DNA of 64,000 nt from contig NZ_LT593974.1 of the NCBI RefSeq assembly GCF_900086985.1, forward strand, positions 434,001-498,000. Reading direction: 5' to 3'. The DNA comes from Halomonas sp. HL-93. GTDB taxonomy: Bacteria; Pseudomonadota; Gammaproteobacteria; Pseudomonadales; Halomonadaceae. Made by a program: the position numbers and the translations under genes. The first letter of the stretch is position 1, and every line of letters starts with the position of its first letter. This document shows positions 26,180 through 33,858 of this stretch, in pieces. The notes under the pieces were generated by a model, which was not told the origin of the DNA, made no database searches, and saw only the letters and a program-made list of their open reading frames with translations.

Positions 26180-27450
26180 GAGGCCCCCTGGTGCCCATGT
26201 CGGAATGGTATCAGTTGAGTAAGCTCACCAGCCTTCACGACATGCTCAAGGTTCTGAGGATTATGAATAGAAGCAAATCCTTTTGCAGGATCCTTGTTCA
26301 CTACGATAAGATCAGCCATATAGCCTGGGGCAAGCGCGCCTAGCTTCCCTTCCAAGCCTAAGGTCAAGGCGTTGTCGCTTGTGGCTGCCTTGATGGCCTC
26401 CTGAGGCGATAGGCCGGCATATTCCATCAGCAAGTCCATTTCCAGCGCATGGTACTTTCCGTATTGCATGATTTGGCTGTTTCCGGTGTCCGTCCCGCAA
26501 AGCAGGGTTATTCCATACTCTCTACTCAACTCGAGCATGGCGATGGCGCAGTCTCGGTTTAGTCGAACCTGATCAATGATGGGTTGGGGGATACCGTACT
26601 CTGCCCCATGGCGGCAGATCACTTCCAGAGCGGCAAGGGTAGGCATTATTGGTGTTCCCCGCTCGGCGACAGTTACCAGTTCTTCTGCACGTGCATAGTC
26701 TGCATGCATGATCCAATCGACTCCAGCTTCTGCAGCAATACGAGTTGAACCAGCGCCACGAGCGTGAATCGTTACCCGTTTGTTGCGACGGTGAGCTTCG
26801 TCCGTGATGGCTTGCAGCTCCACCAGTGAAATCATCTGTTCATTACCCCAGGGGCTATCTCCAACTTTGATGAGATCCACGCCATTTTTGGCTTGGCGTC
26901 TTACTTCCGCGACCATCTCTTCTTTGGTGTTTGCGAGAATTCCGATGCCATGTTCTGGAGTGCCGATAGAGGAAGGGTCTGGATCGGCGATGGTGTCATA
27001 TGTCGAAATAAATCGCCCCCCAGCAAAAATACGTGGCCCTTGAGTTACTCCAAGATTGATTGCATCACGAACCGCGACGTCAGCGAACCAAGCACCTCCA
27101 GGAACTGAGATGCCGGTTACGCCGGAGGCCAGCACTGCCTTGGCATTTTCTATTGCCCGTAACGTACACAGTTCTACTCTCGAAGTGCTGCCATCGGGTA
27201 GAGCCTGGCCCCAGCTAGGATGCCCGAAAGTGAGATGGCAATGTCCGTCGATAAGTCCTGGCATAATCCATCGATCAGTAGCATCAATGGTATGGATTGA
27301 AGGGTTTTCTAGCATCGACTCAAGCTCAGTGGGGTGGATATCCATGCGCATGATGATACCTTGCTCAACGAGTATCCCGGTGTTATTGGTCGCGGGGTCT
27401 CCGAGTCCGTTATAAAGCTCTCCACCATATATGAATAATTTACTCATCAT
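26176..27450 (-). CDS. amidohydrolase (imidazolonepropionase/prolidase-like)
   Basis: A 424-residue metal-dependent hydrolase of the amidohydrolase superfamily. Metal ligands are visible as DGHCHL, the strand-4 lysine in DLIKVG, the histidines in TIHARG and MHADYA, and the aspartate in CGTDTGN. The N- and C-terminal beta-sandwich parts are present (MADLIVVNKDP). It acts on a cyclic amide, dipeptide or lactam; the substrate is unknown. It overlaps DJ-1 by one base and the MFS gene by four, making it an integral operon member. Confidence 0.82.
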   Translation of the reverse strand: MMSKLFIYGGELYNGLGDPATNNTGILVEQGIIMRMDIHPTELESMLENPSIHTIDATDRWIMPGLIDGHCHLTFGHPSWGQALPDGSTSRVELCTLRAIENAKAVLASGVTGISVPGGAWFADVAVRDAINLGVTQGPRIFAGGRFISTYDTIADPDPSSIGTPEHGIGILANTKEEMVAEVRRQAKNGVDLIKVGDSPWGNEQMISLVELQAITDEAHRRNKRVTIHARGAGSTRIAAEAGVDWIMHADYARAEELVTVAERGTPIMPTLAALEVICRHGAEYGIPQPIIDQVRLNRDCAIAMLELSREYGITLLCGTDTGNSQIMQYGKYHALEMDLLMEYAGLSPQEAIKAATSDNALTLGLEGKLGALAPGYMADLIVVNKDPAKGFASIHNPQNLEHVVKAGELTQLIPFRHGHQGAS

Positions 27451-28175
27451 TAAGCTTCCTTAAGTAAGGTATAGAAAGTCTGCATCACCGCATGCGTAGA
27501 CTGAGTGTTTTGGCCCGTGACCAGCTCACGATCCTTGACGGTAAAGGAACTCCAGCTCCCCCCGTTGCGGTAAAGGCAGCCAGCTTGGGTCAAAGCAGTT
27601 GGGGCATCTTGCACAATAACTCGCCCTAGCTCCGTGTCAGCTTCCTCCTGTTGGCTGAATGCAGTAACTGCATATCCTTCATACGCAAAGCCTTTTTGAG
27701 TCCTCCCCGTACTAAGTAGGGCTATTGGGCCATGGCAAAATAAAGCTGTTGGAAGCCCCCGGCAATGAAAATGCCATAACACCCTGCCTACAGATTTATT
27801 ACTAGCTAAGTCGACCATCGGGGCATAACCACCAGGCACAAAAACCCCTTTGTAGGCGTTTAGATCAGTACTTGAAAGATCAGCAAGAGAAGCAAACATC
27901 CGTTCGTCCTTGAAAAGGCGGTGAAGTTGTAAGCCATACTGGAACTGATCTGGTTGTTCCCAGTTCTTGCATTCACCAGCGCCATCGACATCCAAACTGG
28001 CTGGATCAGGTACGGGGAGCTTACCGGTGGGCGTGGCCACAGTTATATCGATACCTCTTTGCGTCAGGTATTGATAAGGTAATGCAAATTCCTCTAACCA
28101 ATAACCTGTCTCACGATTGAGTCCATCACTACCCTGAATATGTGTAGCTTCGCTGAGGATTATTAAAACTCGCAT
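27450..28175 (-). CDS. DJ-1/PfpI family (Hsp31-like) protein
   Basis: A 241-residue class I glutamine amidotransferase-like protein. It begins with a strand and S-E-A, carries the ETGYWLEEFALPY segment typical of Hsp31-like members, the GVFVPGGYAPMVDL motif, and the nucleophile elbow ALFCHGPIALL. Family activities include glyoxalase III, deglycase and isonitrile hydratase. In this operon it could act on a reactive aldehyde or nitrogen intermediate, which is speculation. It lies 3 bp after the SnoaL-cupin gene. Confidence 0.8.
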   Translation of the reverse strand: MRVLIILSEATHIQGSDGLNRETGYWLEEFALPYQYLTQRGIDITVATPTGKLPVPDPASLDVDGAGECKNWEQPDQFQYGLQLHRLFKDERMFASLADLSSTDLNAYKGVFVPGGYAPMVDLASNKSVGRVLWHFHCRGLPTALFCHGPIALLSTGRTQKGFAYEGYAVTAFSQQEEADTELGRVIVQDAPTALTQAGCLYRNGGSWSSFTVKDRELVTGQNTQSTHAVMQTFYTLLKEA

Positions 28176-28178
28176 AAG

Positions 28179-28961
28179 CTATCTCTTCCTCAAGCTGGCC
28201 GTGTCATTACTATTGAGGCGATACCCATAACACCAGTGGTTCATCGAATCGCTATTGTTATGGACGGTGTGTGTAGCTCCTGCGGGTACAAATATCTCTT
28301 GCCCGGGTTCGACACGTATATATTCTCCATCAACAACAAAGACCAATGTTCCCTGGATCAGATAAACGACTTCATCGACGGGGTGAATGATAGGAGGCCA
28401 ATTCTTCCCAGGAGGGTCACGCCACTCAACAAAATTGAAGCCATCTGCAGCCCAGCGTGATTGAATTTCTTTAAGTCTTGAATCGATCGTGTCACTGTCT
28501 TCTCCAAATCTTTTTCTCGAATGGGTGGGAAGGGATGGGATGGGGGTTGCAAGTTGGTCCAATATTGTTCCCAGGTCATAATAGAGGCGAATGTCGCTGA
28601 TCTTCTCTTGTCGCTTCTCAATAACAATGCAAGCAGCCCAGGAGACCTTGCGGCCAGTGGCAGGTATCTTTCCATCCTCAACTATAAAGCCGCCTTGCTG
28701 GTGGCCTTCAAACAGAAGTTCACCGATGTCTACTTTCTCAGCGAAATGATGTGAAATGAGGGTTGCTCTCAGATCAGGGAATGAGCTGACCCATTGCTGT
28801 AAACTGTCCACGCTTTTTTGGATATCGCTGGTGGCATTAGAAGTAGCCATATCTTTAAAACAAACTTGGTAACCGCAGCGTGCGATGACTCCTGACCAGT
28901 CGCGAGCATTGAAGTCGTCGACCAAAGCGCGAGCAGAAGTCGCCAAAGCGATAAATGACAT
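28179..28961 (-). CDS. SnoaL-like/cupin fusion protein
   Basis: A 260-residue two-domain protein. Residues about 1-135 look like a SnoaL/ester-cyclase fold (ARALVDDFNARDWSGVIARC and SFPDLRATLISHHFAEKVD), the cone-shaped domain that binds small cyclic substrates. Residues about 165-250 are a cupin with the pattern HPVDEVVYLIQG and PAGATHTVHN, whose His and Glu can bind a metal. No catalytic function can be named. The fusion suggests two steps on one ligand, or a binding plus sensing role. It lies 11 bp after the decarboxylase and 3 bp before DJ-1. Confidence 0.7.
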   Translation of the reverse strand: MSFIALATSARALVDDFNARDWSGVIARCGYQVCFKDMATSNATSDIQKSVDSLQQWVSSFPDLRATLISHHFAEKVDIGELLFEGHQQGGFIVEDGKIPATGRKVSWAACIVIEKRQEKISDIRLYYDLGTILDQLATPIPSLPTHSRKRFGEDSDTIDSRLKEIQSRWAADGFNFVEWRDPPGKNWPPIIHPVDEVVYLIQGTLVFVVDGEYIRVEPGQEIFVPAGATHTVHNNSDSMNHWCYGYRLNSNDTASLRKR

Positions 28962-28972
28962 AAGAGTCTCCT

Positions 28973-30325
28973 TTATTTACTAACACAATCCATGGCTGCG
29001 CTAATGCGCTGCCATATCTCGTCGAGATAGTTGAGGTGTTCAGGCTTCATGAGGCATGCACGAAGGCAGGTGACATGGTCTATATCCCACTCCAGCTTTG
29101 GAGCTCGGATGGATACCATAGCTTTTGGAACCTGAAACAGAGCTAGGTGAATTTCCTGAGTAGCACAGCTCTGTAACAGGGCTTGGGATAACTGTGACAC
29201 CTCACTAGCTTTAGCCCCTTTGGGCATCCAAACTGCAATATCCAGATCCGGTACCCAGGCAGTGAGAAATCGACAATCGGCGTGTACAAGAGATACAAGC
29301 CGCTGTGCAGCCTGCCTACTTCTGGCTAGGCGTTGACCCAATTCCCCTCCGGGTTTTAATGGAAACGCCTGCATTGTCGCGTAAAGGGCAACTGCCGAGG
29401 CCCCTGCCCGAGAGCACTCGAGGCTTATTTCTCCCAGATGTAGTTCATCTGAGCTGAAATAGGTATATGGCGATTCGTGCTGGTAGTGTCTGCCTACGAG
29501 AGGGTCTGAAAATAGAACGCACCCACAGCCGTATGGTTGCAGGCCATGTTTATGTGGATCGATGACAACAGAGTCGGTAAACTGAATGCTGCTAAAATGT
29601 CGCCTGATCGACTCATCAAGAGATTCATCGAGCATGAAGTAACCGCCATATGCGGCATCGACATGTATCCGAAAGTCATAGTGTTTCCGAAGCTGAAGCA
29701 CCTCAAATAATGGATCAATGGCGCCGAATCCTGTTGTTCCAAGCGTTACTACGACAGTACCTATTGTTCCGTCGCCAAGCATTTTATCCAAGGCTTGAAT
29801 GTCCATGCGCCCTATCGAGTCGCTGGGTATCTCCCTAAACTCCAATCCCAATACACCACTGATCCGCTGGTGGGTATAGTGGGCCTGATCTGACGCGGCA
29901 ATAGCTTTTCCGGGATGTTCCAGGTTTGCAATCCACAGAGCCTCAAGATTGGCCATTGTTCCACCACTGGTTAGATGACCAAGGTAGTGGGTAATCTCGA
30001 ACATTTCAGCTATACCTTTCACTGCCTCCTTTTCCATGGCAGAACTGGCAATGCCTCCGTCAAGTGCATGATTATTGGGATTGATGTGCAGAGCGAGCTG
30101 GTAGGCCAAACGGGCAACGTGATGTGGAGGCTTAAGCATCTGGCCTAAATAGTAAGGATGAAAGTAGGGGTAGTTATCGTGGAGTCTCTCGGCGACATCT
30201 CGCAAAATTCTTGACATATTTACAGGATCGTTTGACTCCTCTGTCTTGGGTAAGTGACTATAACCTTCTTCTAAAACCTTGAGGCTTTCATGAAGAAGTT
30301 TTGTTTCCCGAGAGAAGCTATTCAT
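28973..30325 (-). CDS. group II PLP-dependent decarboxylase
   Basis: A 450-residue amino-acid decarboxylase (DDC/GAD/HDC family). PLP lysine motif VIDPHKHGLQPYGCG, with HVDAAYGGYFML for the PLP-binding aspartate and LTSGGTMANLEAL for phosphate binding. It removes the carboxyl group of an amino acid, possibly aromatic, glutamate or diaminobutyrate; the substrate is not evident. The ATG at 30325 has GGAG 7 nt upstream and is preferred over a longer frame starting at 30490. It overlaps the preceding unknown gene by 8 bp, so is translationally coupled. Confidence 0.88.
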   Translation of the reverse strand: MNSFSRETKLLHESLKVLEEGYSHLPKTEESNDPVNMSRILRDVAERLHDNYPYFHPYYLGQMLKPPHHVARLAYQLALHINPNNHALDGGIASSAMEKEAVKGIAEMFEITHYLGHLTSGGTMANLEALWIANLEHPGKAIAASDQAHYTHQRISGVLGLEFREIPSDSIGRMDIQALDKMLGDGTIGTVVVTLGTTGFGAIDPLFEVLQLRKHYDFRIHVDAAYGGYFMLDESLDESIRRHFSSIQFTDSVVIDPHKHGLQPYGCGCVLFSDPLVGRHYQHESPYTYFSSDELHLGEISLECSRAGASAVALYATMQAFPLKPGGELGQRLARSRQAAQRLVSLVHADCRFLTAWVPDLDIAVWMPKGAKASEVSQLSQALLQSCATQEIHLALFQVPKAMVSIRAPKLEWDIDHVTCLRACLMKPEHLNYLDEIWQRISAAMDCVSK

Positions 30326-30839
30326 TGGGAACTCCTTCAGTTGAAAGTTTCGATAAGTCCGCATCAATAGTTGAAAGTCGCTTCCTTTTGAAATTTTTGA
30401 GTACTTCGCGGGCTGGTGATGCCGATGCCTTTGTTCGGAGGCTAGTCTGTTCTTGTACAAACTGGTCACAGACATATGCATGCGCTTCATAAGCTTTGGC
30501 TAGAGCATTATCGAAGGCCTCCTTCGCGTCTGAAAGATCGTCTGGAAGATCTAGAAAATAGGGCCGCAATGCTTTCATCTGTCTTACAAGCGCATTGTGG
30601 TCAGATGAGTCCAATCCACTGAAGCGATTTGGCATAGAGGGCCTAATCACATTTATATAATTATCACGGCTGAAATCCGCTGCAAATTTCATAGAAAACG
30701 ACGAAACCTCCAAAAGCGCTGCTGCATCCAACAGCTCTCCTTTGGCCCTGGAGGTGTTTCCAGCTTTTAAGTTGTTTTCAAAGCGGGATAGACTAATAAG
30801 AGTCCCTTGAATCCTGAATTCATAGAATAACTGCAGCAC
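30318..30839 (-). CDS. unknown protein, 5' end replaced by the IS30 end
   Basis: A 173-residue open frame whose first ten codons lie in the IS30 inverted repeat; native sequence begins at codon 11 (30809). The rest is helical and polar with the notable segment IRPSMPNRFSGLDSSDHNAL and a later EAHAYVCDQF. I do not recognise the family with confidence; the size and motif could suit an all-helical oxygenase-like enzyme, but that is a guess. It overlaps the decarboxylase start by 8 bp. The probable original start is the ATG at 31970 on the other side of the insertion, so the present form may be inactive or a chimera. Confidence 0.6.
   Translation of the reverse strand: MLQLFYEFRIQGTLISLSRFENNLKAGNTSRAKGELLDAAALLEVSSFSMKFAADFSRDNYINVIRPSMPNRFSGLDSSDHNALVRQMKALRPYFLDLPDDLSDAKEAFDNALAKAYEAHAYVCDQFVQEQTSLRTKASASPAREVLKNFKRKRLSTIDADLSKLSTEGVPNE
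30810..30839 (+). repeat. IS30 left terminal inverted repeat
   Basis: Outer end AATCCTGAATTCA, inner end TGCAGCAC. It also encodes the first ten residues of the chimeric minus-strand frame ending at 30318. Confidence 0.85.
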
Positions 30840-30914
30840 TTTGGATCATACGGTAGAGGCAGGAGGGCCAGCAGCGGTACCCTCTCCGCCTTACCGACCA
30901 AAGTGAAGCAGAGT

Positions 30915-31907
30915 ATGGGATACCGACAACTGACCCAGGCACAACGATATCAAATTTTTGCCCACAGGGATGTAGGGGTGAGCCAACGTCAGATTGCTCA
31001 ACAGCTTGGCATTCACAGCAGTACCGTGAGCCGTGAGCTGAGACGTAATTCAGGTGCCAAGGGATATGAACCCGCAAAAGCGCAGCGTTACAGCGATCAG
31101 AGACGCCGCTCTGCTTGGAAGTGGACAAAGCGACTCCCTAGCCTGATCAATGCCGTAGCTGACAGGCTTAGGGAAGAATGGAGTCCAGAGCAGATTAGCG
31201 GTTTTATGGCGCCGTTGACGGGTATAGGGGTGAGTCATCAATGGGTCTATTCGTTGATCTGGGACGATAAGGCCAAGGGTGGCGATTTGTGGCGACACCT
31301 CCGCCAGCCCAAGCGTCGCAGTAAACATCGTGCCAATGCCAAAAGCGCAGGACTAGGCAAGATTCCTAAGCGTGTGGGGATAGAGCATCGGCCGCCTGCT
31401 ATCGAAAGACGCCTCACCATCGGTCACTGGGAAGGCGACACGGTGCTTTATGGGCACAAGCAAGCGGGGATAGTGACGTTGGTAGAGCGACGAAGTGGCT
31501 ACTTGTTGGCGGCACGTCTTCCAAAGGTAACGGCAGAACTAACGCAGAAAGCCATGGTTCGGTTACTTAAGCCTCGTCGGGGCGCGGTGAAGACGATCAC
31601 GCTAGACAATGGCTCGGAGTTTGCAGACCACGAGACGGTCGCAAAAGCGGTTAGCGCCTCCGTGTATTTCTGTGATCCTTACTGCTCAGGCCAACGTGGG
31701 ACAAACGAGAACACCAACGGCCTGATCAGGCAGTATTTTCCGAAAGGTACAGACTTCCGGAAGGTGACTAATGTAGAGCTGCGACGCGTTGTTCACAAGC
31801 TGAACGATAGACCCAGAAAGCGGCTGGGATACCGAACCCCAGCCCAGGTGTTCTTAGGAGAATATTCAGGAGCGCTAGAAACCGCGGGTGCTGCACTTAT
31901 TAGTTGA
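30915..31907 (+). CDS. IS30 family transposase
   Basis: A 330-residue transposase. The N-terminal HTH (YRQLTQAQRYQIF and HSSTVSRELRRNS) binds the inverted repeats. The C-terminal DDE catalytic core has D in GHWEGDTV, D in TLDNGSEF and E in GTNENTNGLIRQYFPKG. Full length with no internal stop, so it is likely active. The ATG at 30915 begins MGYRQLTQ, typical of the family; an in-frame GTG lies at 30903. Confidence 0.9.
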   Translation: MGYRQLTQAQRYQIFAHRDVGVSQRQIAQQLGIHSSTVSRELRRNSGAKGYEPAKAQRYSDQRRRSAWKWTKRLPSLINAVADRLREEWSPEQISGFMAPLTGIGVSHQWVYSLIWDDKAKGGDLWRHLRQPKRRSKHRANAKSAGLGKIPKRVGIEHRPPAIERRLTIGHWEGDTVLYGHKQAGIVTLVERRSGYLLAARLPKVTAELTQKAMVRLLKPRRGAVKTITLDNGSEFADHETVAKAVSASVYFCDPYCSGQRGTNENTNGLIRQYFPKGTDFRKVTNVELRRVVHKLNDRPRKRLGYRTPAQVFLGEYSGALETAGAALIS

Positions 31908-31917
31908 ATTCAGGATT
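31888..31917 (-). repeat. IS30 right terminal inverted repeat
   Basis: The inverted partner of 30810-30839, overlapping the 3' end of the transposase gene. Confidence 0.85.
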
Positions 31918-31970
31918 AGAGAAATAAAAAGATGATGGCCTGTTGTCCAGCGCTTTAGATGTGTGTTCAT
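31918..31970 (-). pseudogene. 5' fragment of the gene split by IS30
   Basis: The ATG at 31970 overlaps the stop of the upstream 151-residue gene (ATGA) and is preceded by GAGGAGG at 10 nt. The frame stays open for 17 codons (starting MNTHLKRW) up to the IS30 end. It joins the 173-residue frame at 30809 if two bases are removed at the junction, consistent with a 2-bp target duplication, although the two flanking dinucleotides (TG and AG) are not identical today. Confidence 0.6.
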
Positions 31971-32422
31971 TGGGCAAGAGCCTCCTCTTGATTGCCAGTT
32001 ATGTCAGTGTTGTCTTGGTCGAGTATTTTTCCAACAATCAGGGGAAGCATTCTCATTATCTGTTGCCACTCATCATGAGGAAGCTGCGAACCATTCTGCT
32101 GAGCATCAATGATGGCGCTACGAAAAGCCAGGAGATGAGACTTTATAGCCGCCTCAATATTGCGACTTTGTATGCGGCGTATGCGGAAGTAATTATCGAA
32201 AAGAGCATAATTGGCAGCAGGTGCATATACTTCTTTTACCTCAAAAAAACTGATTTTATCGATCATGTTATTTAATGCGGCTATCTGTGCCTGGCTGCTG
32301 ATTTTGTTAAATCCGCTCAGTGATTCGATAGCTATTTTTGAGGTGAGTTTTGACTGCCTGAGGTAGCAAAATGTTTTGATATCTTCAGGAAGAAATGTCT
32401 CTATATAGTCTACATTCTGCAT
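31967..32422 (-). CDS. unknown 151-residue protein, first operon gene
   Basis: I do not recognise this protein. It is soluble, predominantly helical (for example the FDNYFRIRRIQSRNIEAAIK stretch), with no signal peptide or metal motif. AAGGAGG stands 8 nt before the ATG, the best ribosome site in the island, which supports it as a real, well-expressed gene. Its stop overlaps the start of the gene split by IS30, so the two proteins were probably made in equal amounts and may form a complex. Confidence 0.6.
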   Translation of the reverse strand: MQNVDYIETFLPEDIKTFCYLRQSKLTSKIAIESLSGFNKISSQAQIAALNNMIDKISFFEVKEVYAPAANYALFDNYFRIRRIQSRNIEAAIKSHLLAFRSAIIDAQQNGSQLPHDEWQQIMRMLPLIVGKILDQDNTDITGNQEEALAQ

Positions 32423-32791
32423 ATATGTATCCTCCTTGTGCGACGTTTATTAAAATCCTAGTTCAGTTTAAAATGGCTGAGTTGGCTAAAGTTGCTTTAG
32501 TTTTTCAGTTTGTTGCGTATTTGGCGGTTGTTTCACTTATCAATGGTCGGAGCGCCCATCAAAGATTTACATGGATTCGCAGCTTGGATTCCACCGATGA
32601 GGTCAGCTAACCGGATTAAGTCTCGCCAGAGTATGCTTATTCCTGGCGGGTAATTGCTTGAATGGATCCAGATGAACAACACCATCATTTGGCAAATGGT
32701 CGTTTGCCTAAAGACGAAATGCCCGCGTCAATGCTAATCTCAGTACGAAGAAGATCTATAACCCCTAATTTCATCAAGAGATAAAAGAAAA
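32423..32791. other. gene-free stretch upstream of the unknown operon
   Basis: 369 bp with no convincing gene; the short plus-strand frames have no ribosome site or family likeness. It must carry the promoter of the minus-strand operon starting at 32422 and the NUDIX promoter. A short CGCCAG/CTGGCG hairpin lies near 32621-32644. Base composition changes here from AT-rich to host-like, so it is a likely island sub-boundary. Confidence 0.5.
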
Positions 32792-33250
32792 ATGGAGAGT
32801 TATACCGGACAGCCTGTTATCGGTGTTGGCGCTATTCTTGCCCGGCCTGACGGCGCTGTGCTGCTTGGCTACCGCGATAAGCCCGGTGAATCGCCATGCT
32901 GGTGTTTACCCGGCGGCCATGTTGATGCGGGAGAATCATTTGAAGCGGCGGCTGTTCGCGAAGTTGCTGAAGAAACGGGTATTTCCGAGCTGCAGCGTCC
33001 AAAATTGCTGGCGGTTACCCAGAACTTGAATAGTGCAGCCTCTATCATAACAGGGGCAGTGCTCGCCAACGTGGAACAGGAGGCTGACGCATTGGTGCTT
33101 GAGCCGGAAGTATTTACTCAATGGCGCTGGTTCAGAGCCGGCGCGCTTCCCACGCCGTTATTCCCGGCCAGCCAGGCGGTACTTGCCCACTGGCGGGGTC
33201 ATGAGCCGCCAACCGGCTGGCTGACGTATCCCATCGTTCCAGTAGCGTAA
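32792..33250 (+). CDS. NUDIX hydrolase
   Basis: A 152-residue pyrophosphohydrolase. The Nudix box runs from GGHVDAGESFEAAAVREVAE to EETGI, with all consensus residues (G, E, RE, EE, G). The surrounding sequence (CWCLPGGHVDAGE) resembles nucleotide-cleaning or ADP-ribose/NADH-type members. The substrate is not predictable. It stands alone between the unknown operon and the Lrp gene. Confidence 0.88.
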   Translation: MESYTGQPVIGVGAILARPDGAVLLGYRDKPGESPCWCLPGGHVDAGESFEAAAVREVAEETGISELQRPKLLAVTQNLNSAASIITGAVLANVEQEADALVLEPEVFTQWRWFRAGALPTPLFPASQAVLAHWRGHEPPTGWLTYPIVPVA

Positions 33251-33273
33251 ATCACGCGATGTAGAGCGAGATT

Positions 33274-33726
33274 TTATATCGGCACCGACGTCTCAAACTT
33301 ATGCTGCTTACGCGACAGTAACGTGCGGAACTTGCGTAGGTTGTCATCGCTATAGAGCACTCGGTCAAGGAAACGGTCGTACTCATCTAAATCAGCCACC
33401 GTCACAATCAATACAAAGTCACACTCACCGGTCACTTGGTAACATTGCTTAACCTCCGGTGCGCTCAGAGCGGATGTCAAAAAGCGCTGGTAGAGCGACT
33501 TGTTATCCCGCTCCATTGTCACCTCCACCACCATATGTAGGCACTGCCCCAAGGTGTTGGGGTTGAGCAGCGCCACCTCCCGCTCGATGATTCCCGCGTC
33601 GCGCAACCGCTTAACCCGCTTTAAACAGGCAGAGGGAGAGAGCCCTATCTCATCCGCTAACGCTTGATTGGTCAGGCTGGCGTCACGCTGTAGCTGGTCA
33701 AGGATTCGTCGATCAATGGCATCCAT
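33274..33726 (-). CDS. Lrp/AsnC family regulator
   Basis: A 150-residue regulator. N-terminal HTH (DRRILDQLQRDASLTNQALA and SPSACLKRVKRLRDAGII) and C-terminal RAM/AsnC ligand domain (QCYQVTGECDFVLIVTVADL). The ATG at 33726 begins MDAIDRRIL as in the family; the upstream extension does not. It is divergent from a membrane transporter-like gene, its probable target. The ligand is probably an amino acid, by family. Confidence 0.9.
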   Translation of the reverse strand: MDAIDRRILDQLQRDASLTNQALADEIGLSPSACLKRVKRLRDAGIIEREVALLNPNTLGQCLHMVVEVTMERDNKSLYQRFLTSALSAPEVKQCYQVTGECDFVLIVTVADLDEYDRFLDRVLYSDDNLRKFRTLLSRKQHKFETSVPI

Positions 33727-33858
33727 GAAATAAAATGCTCTCCCTGCGCTTATAAAGAACGAATAGTGATCGTTAGTGCGGTATTGAAAAGAAGATTCTG
33801 CATTGCCTCTTTTACAATAACGATTATTCAGACGATGGCAATGGAGAGCCAGAGGTGT

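Larger units (their letters stand above)
30810..31917 (+). mobile_element. IS30 family insertion sequence
   Basis: A complete element of about 1.1 kb with 30-bp terminal inverted repeats, left at 30810-30839 and right at 31888-31917, matching at 26 of 30 (both begin AATCCTGAATTCA read inward). It carries one DDE transposase. It interrupts an operon gene after 17 codons. An exact short target duplication is not visible at these boundaries. Confidence 0.9.

Noticed and set aside
30340..30490. N-terminal extension of the decarboxylase to 30490
   Set aside because: It lies inside the preceding gene in another frame and lacks a ribosome site; the ATG at 30325 with GGAG is clearly better.
32395..32610. 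71-residue plus-strand frame between the unknown operon and NUDIX
   Set aside because: No ribosome-binding site, overlaps the start and Shine-Dalgarno of the opposite 151-residue gene, no recognisable family.
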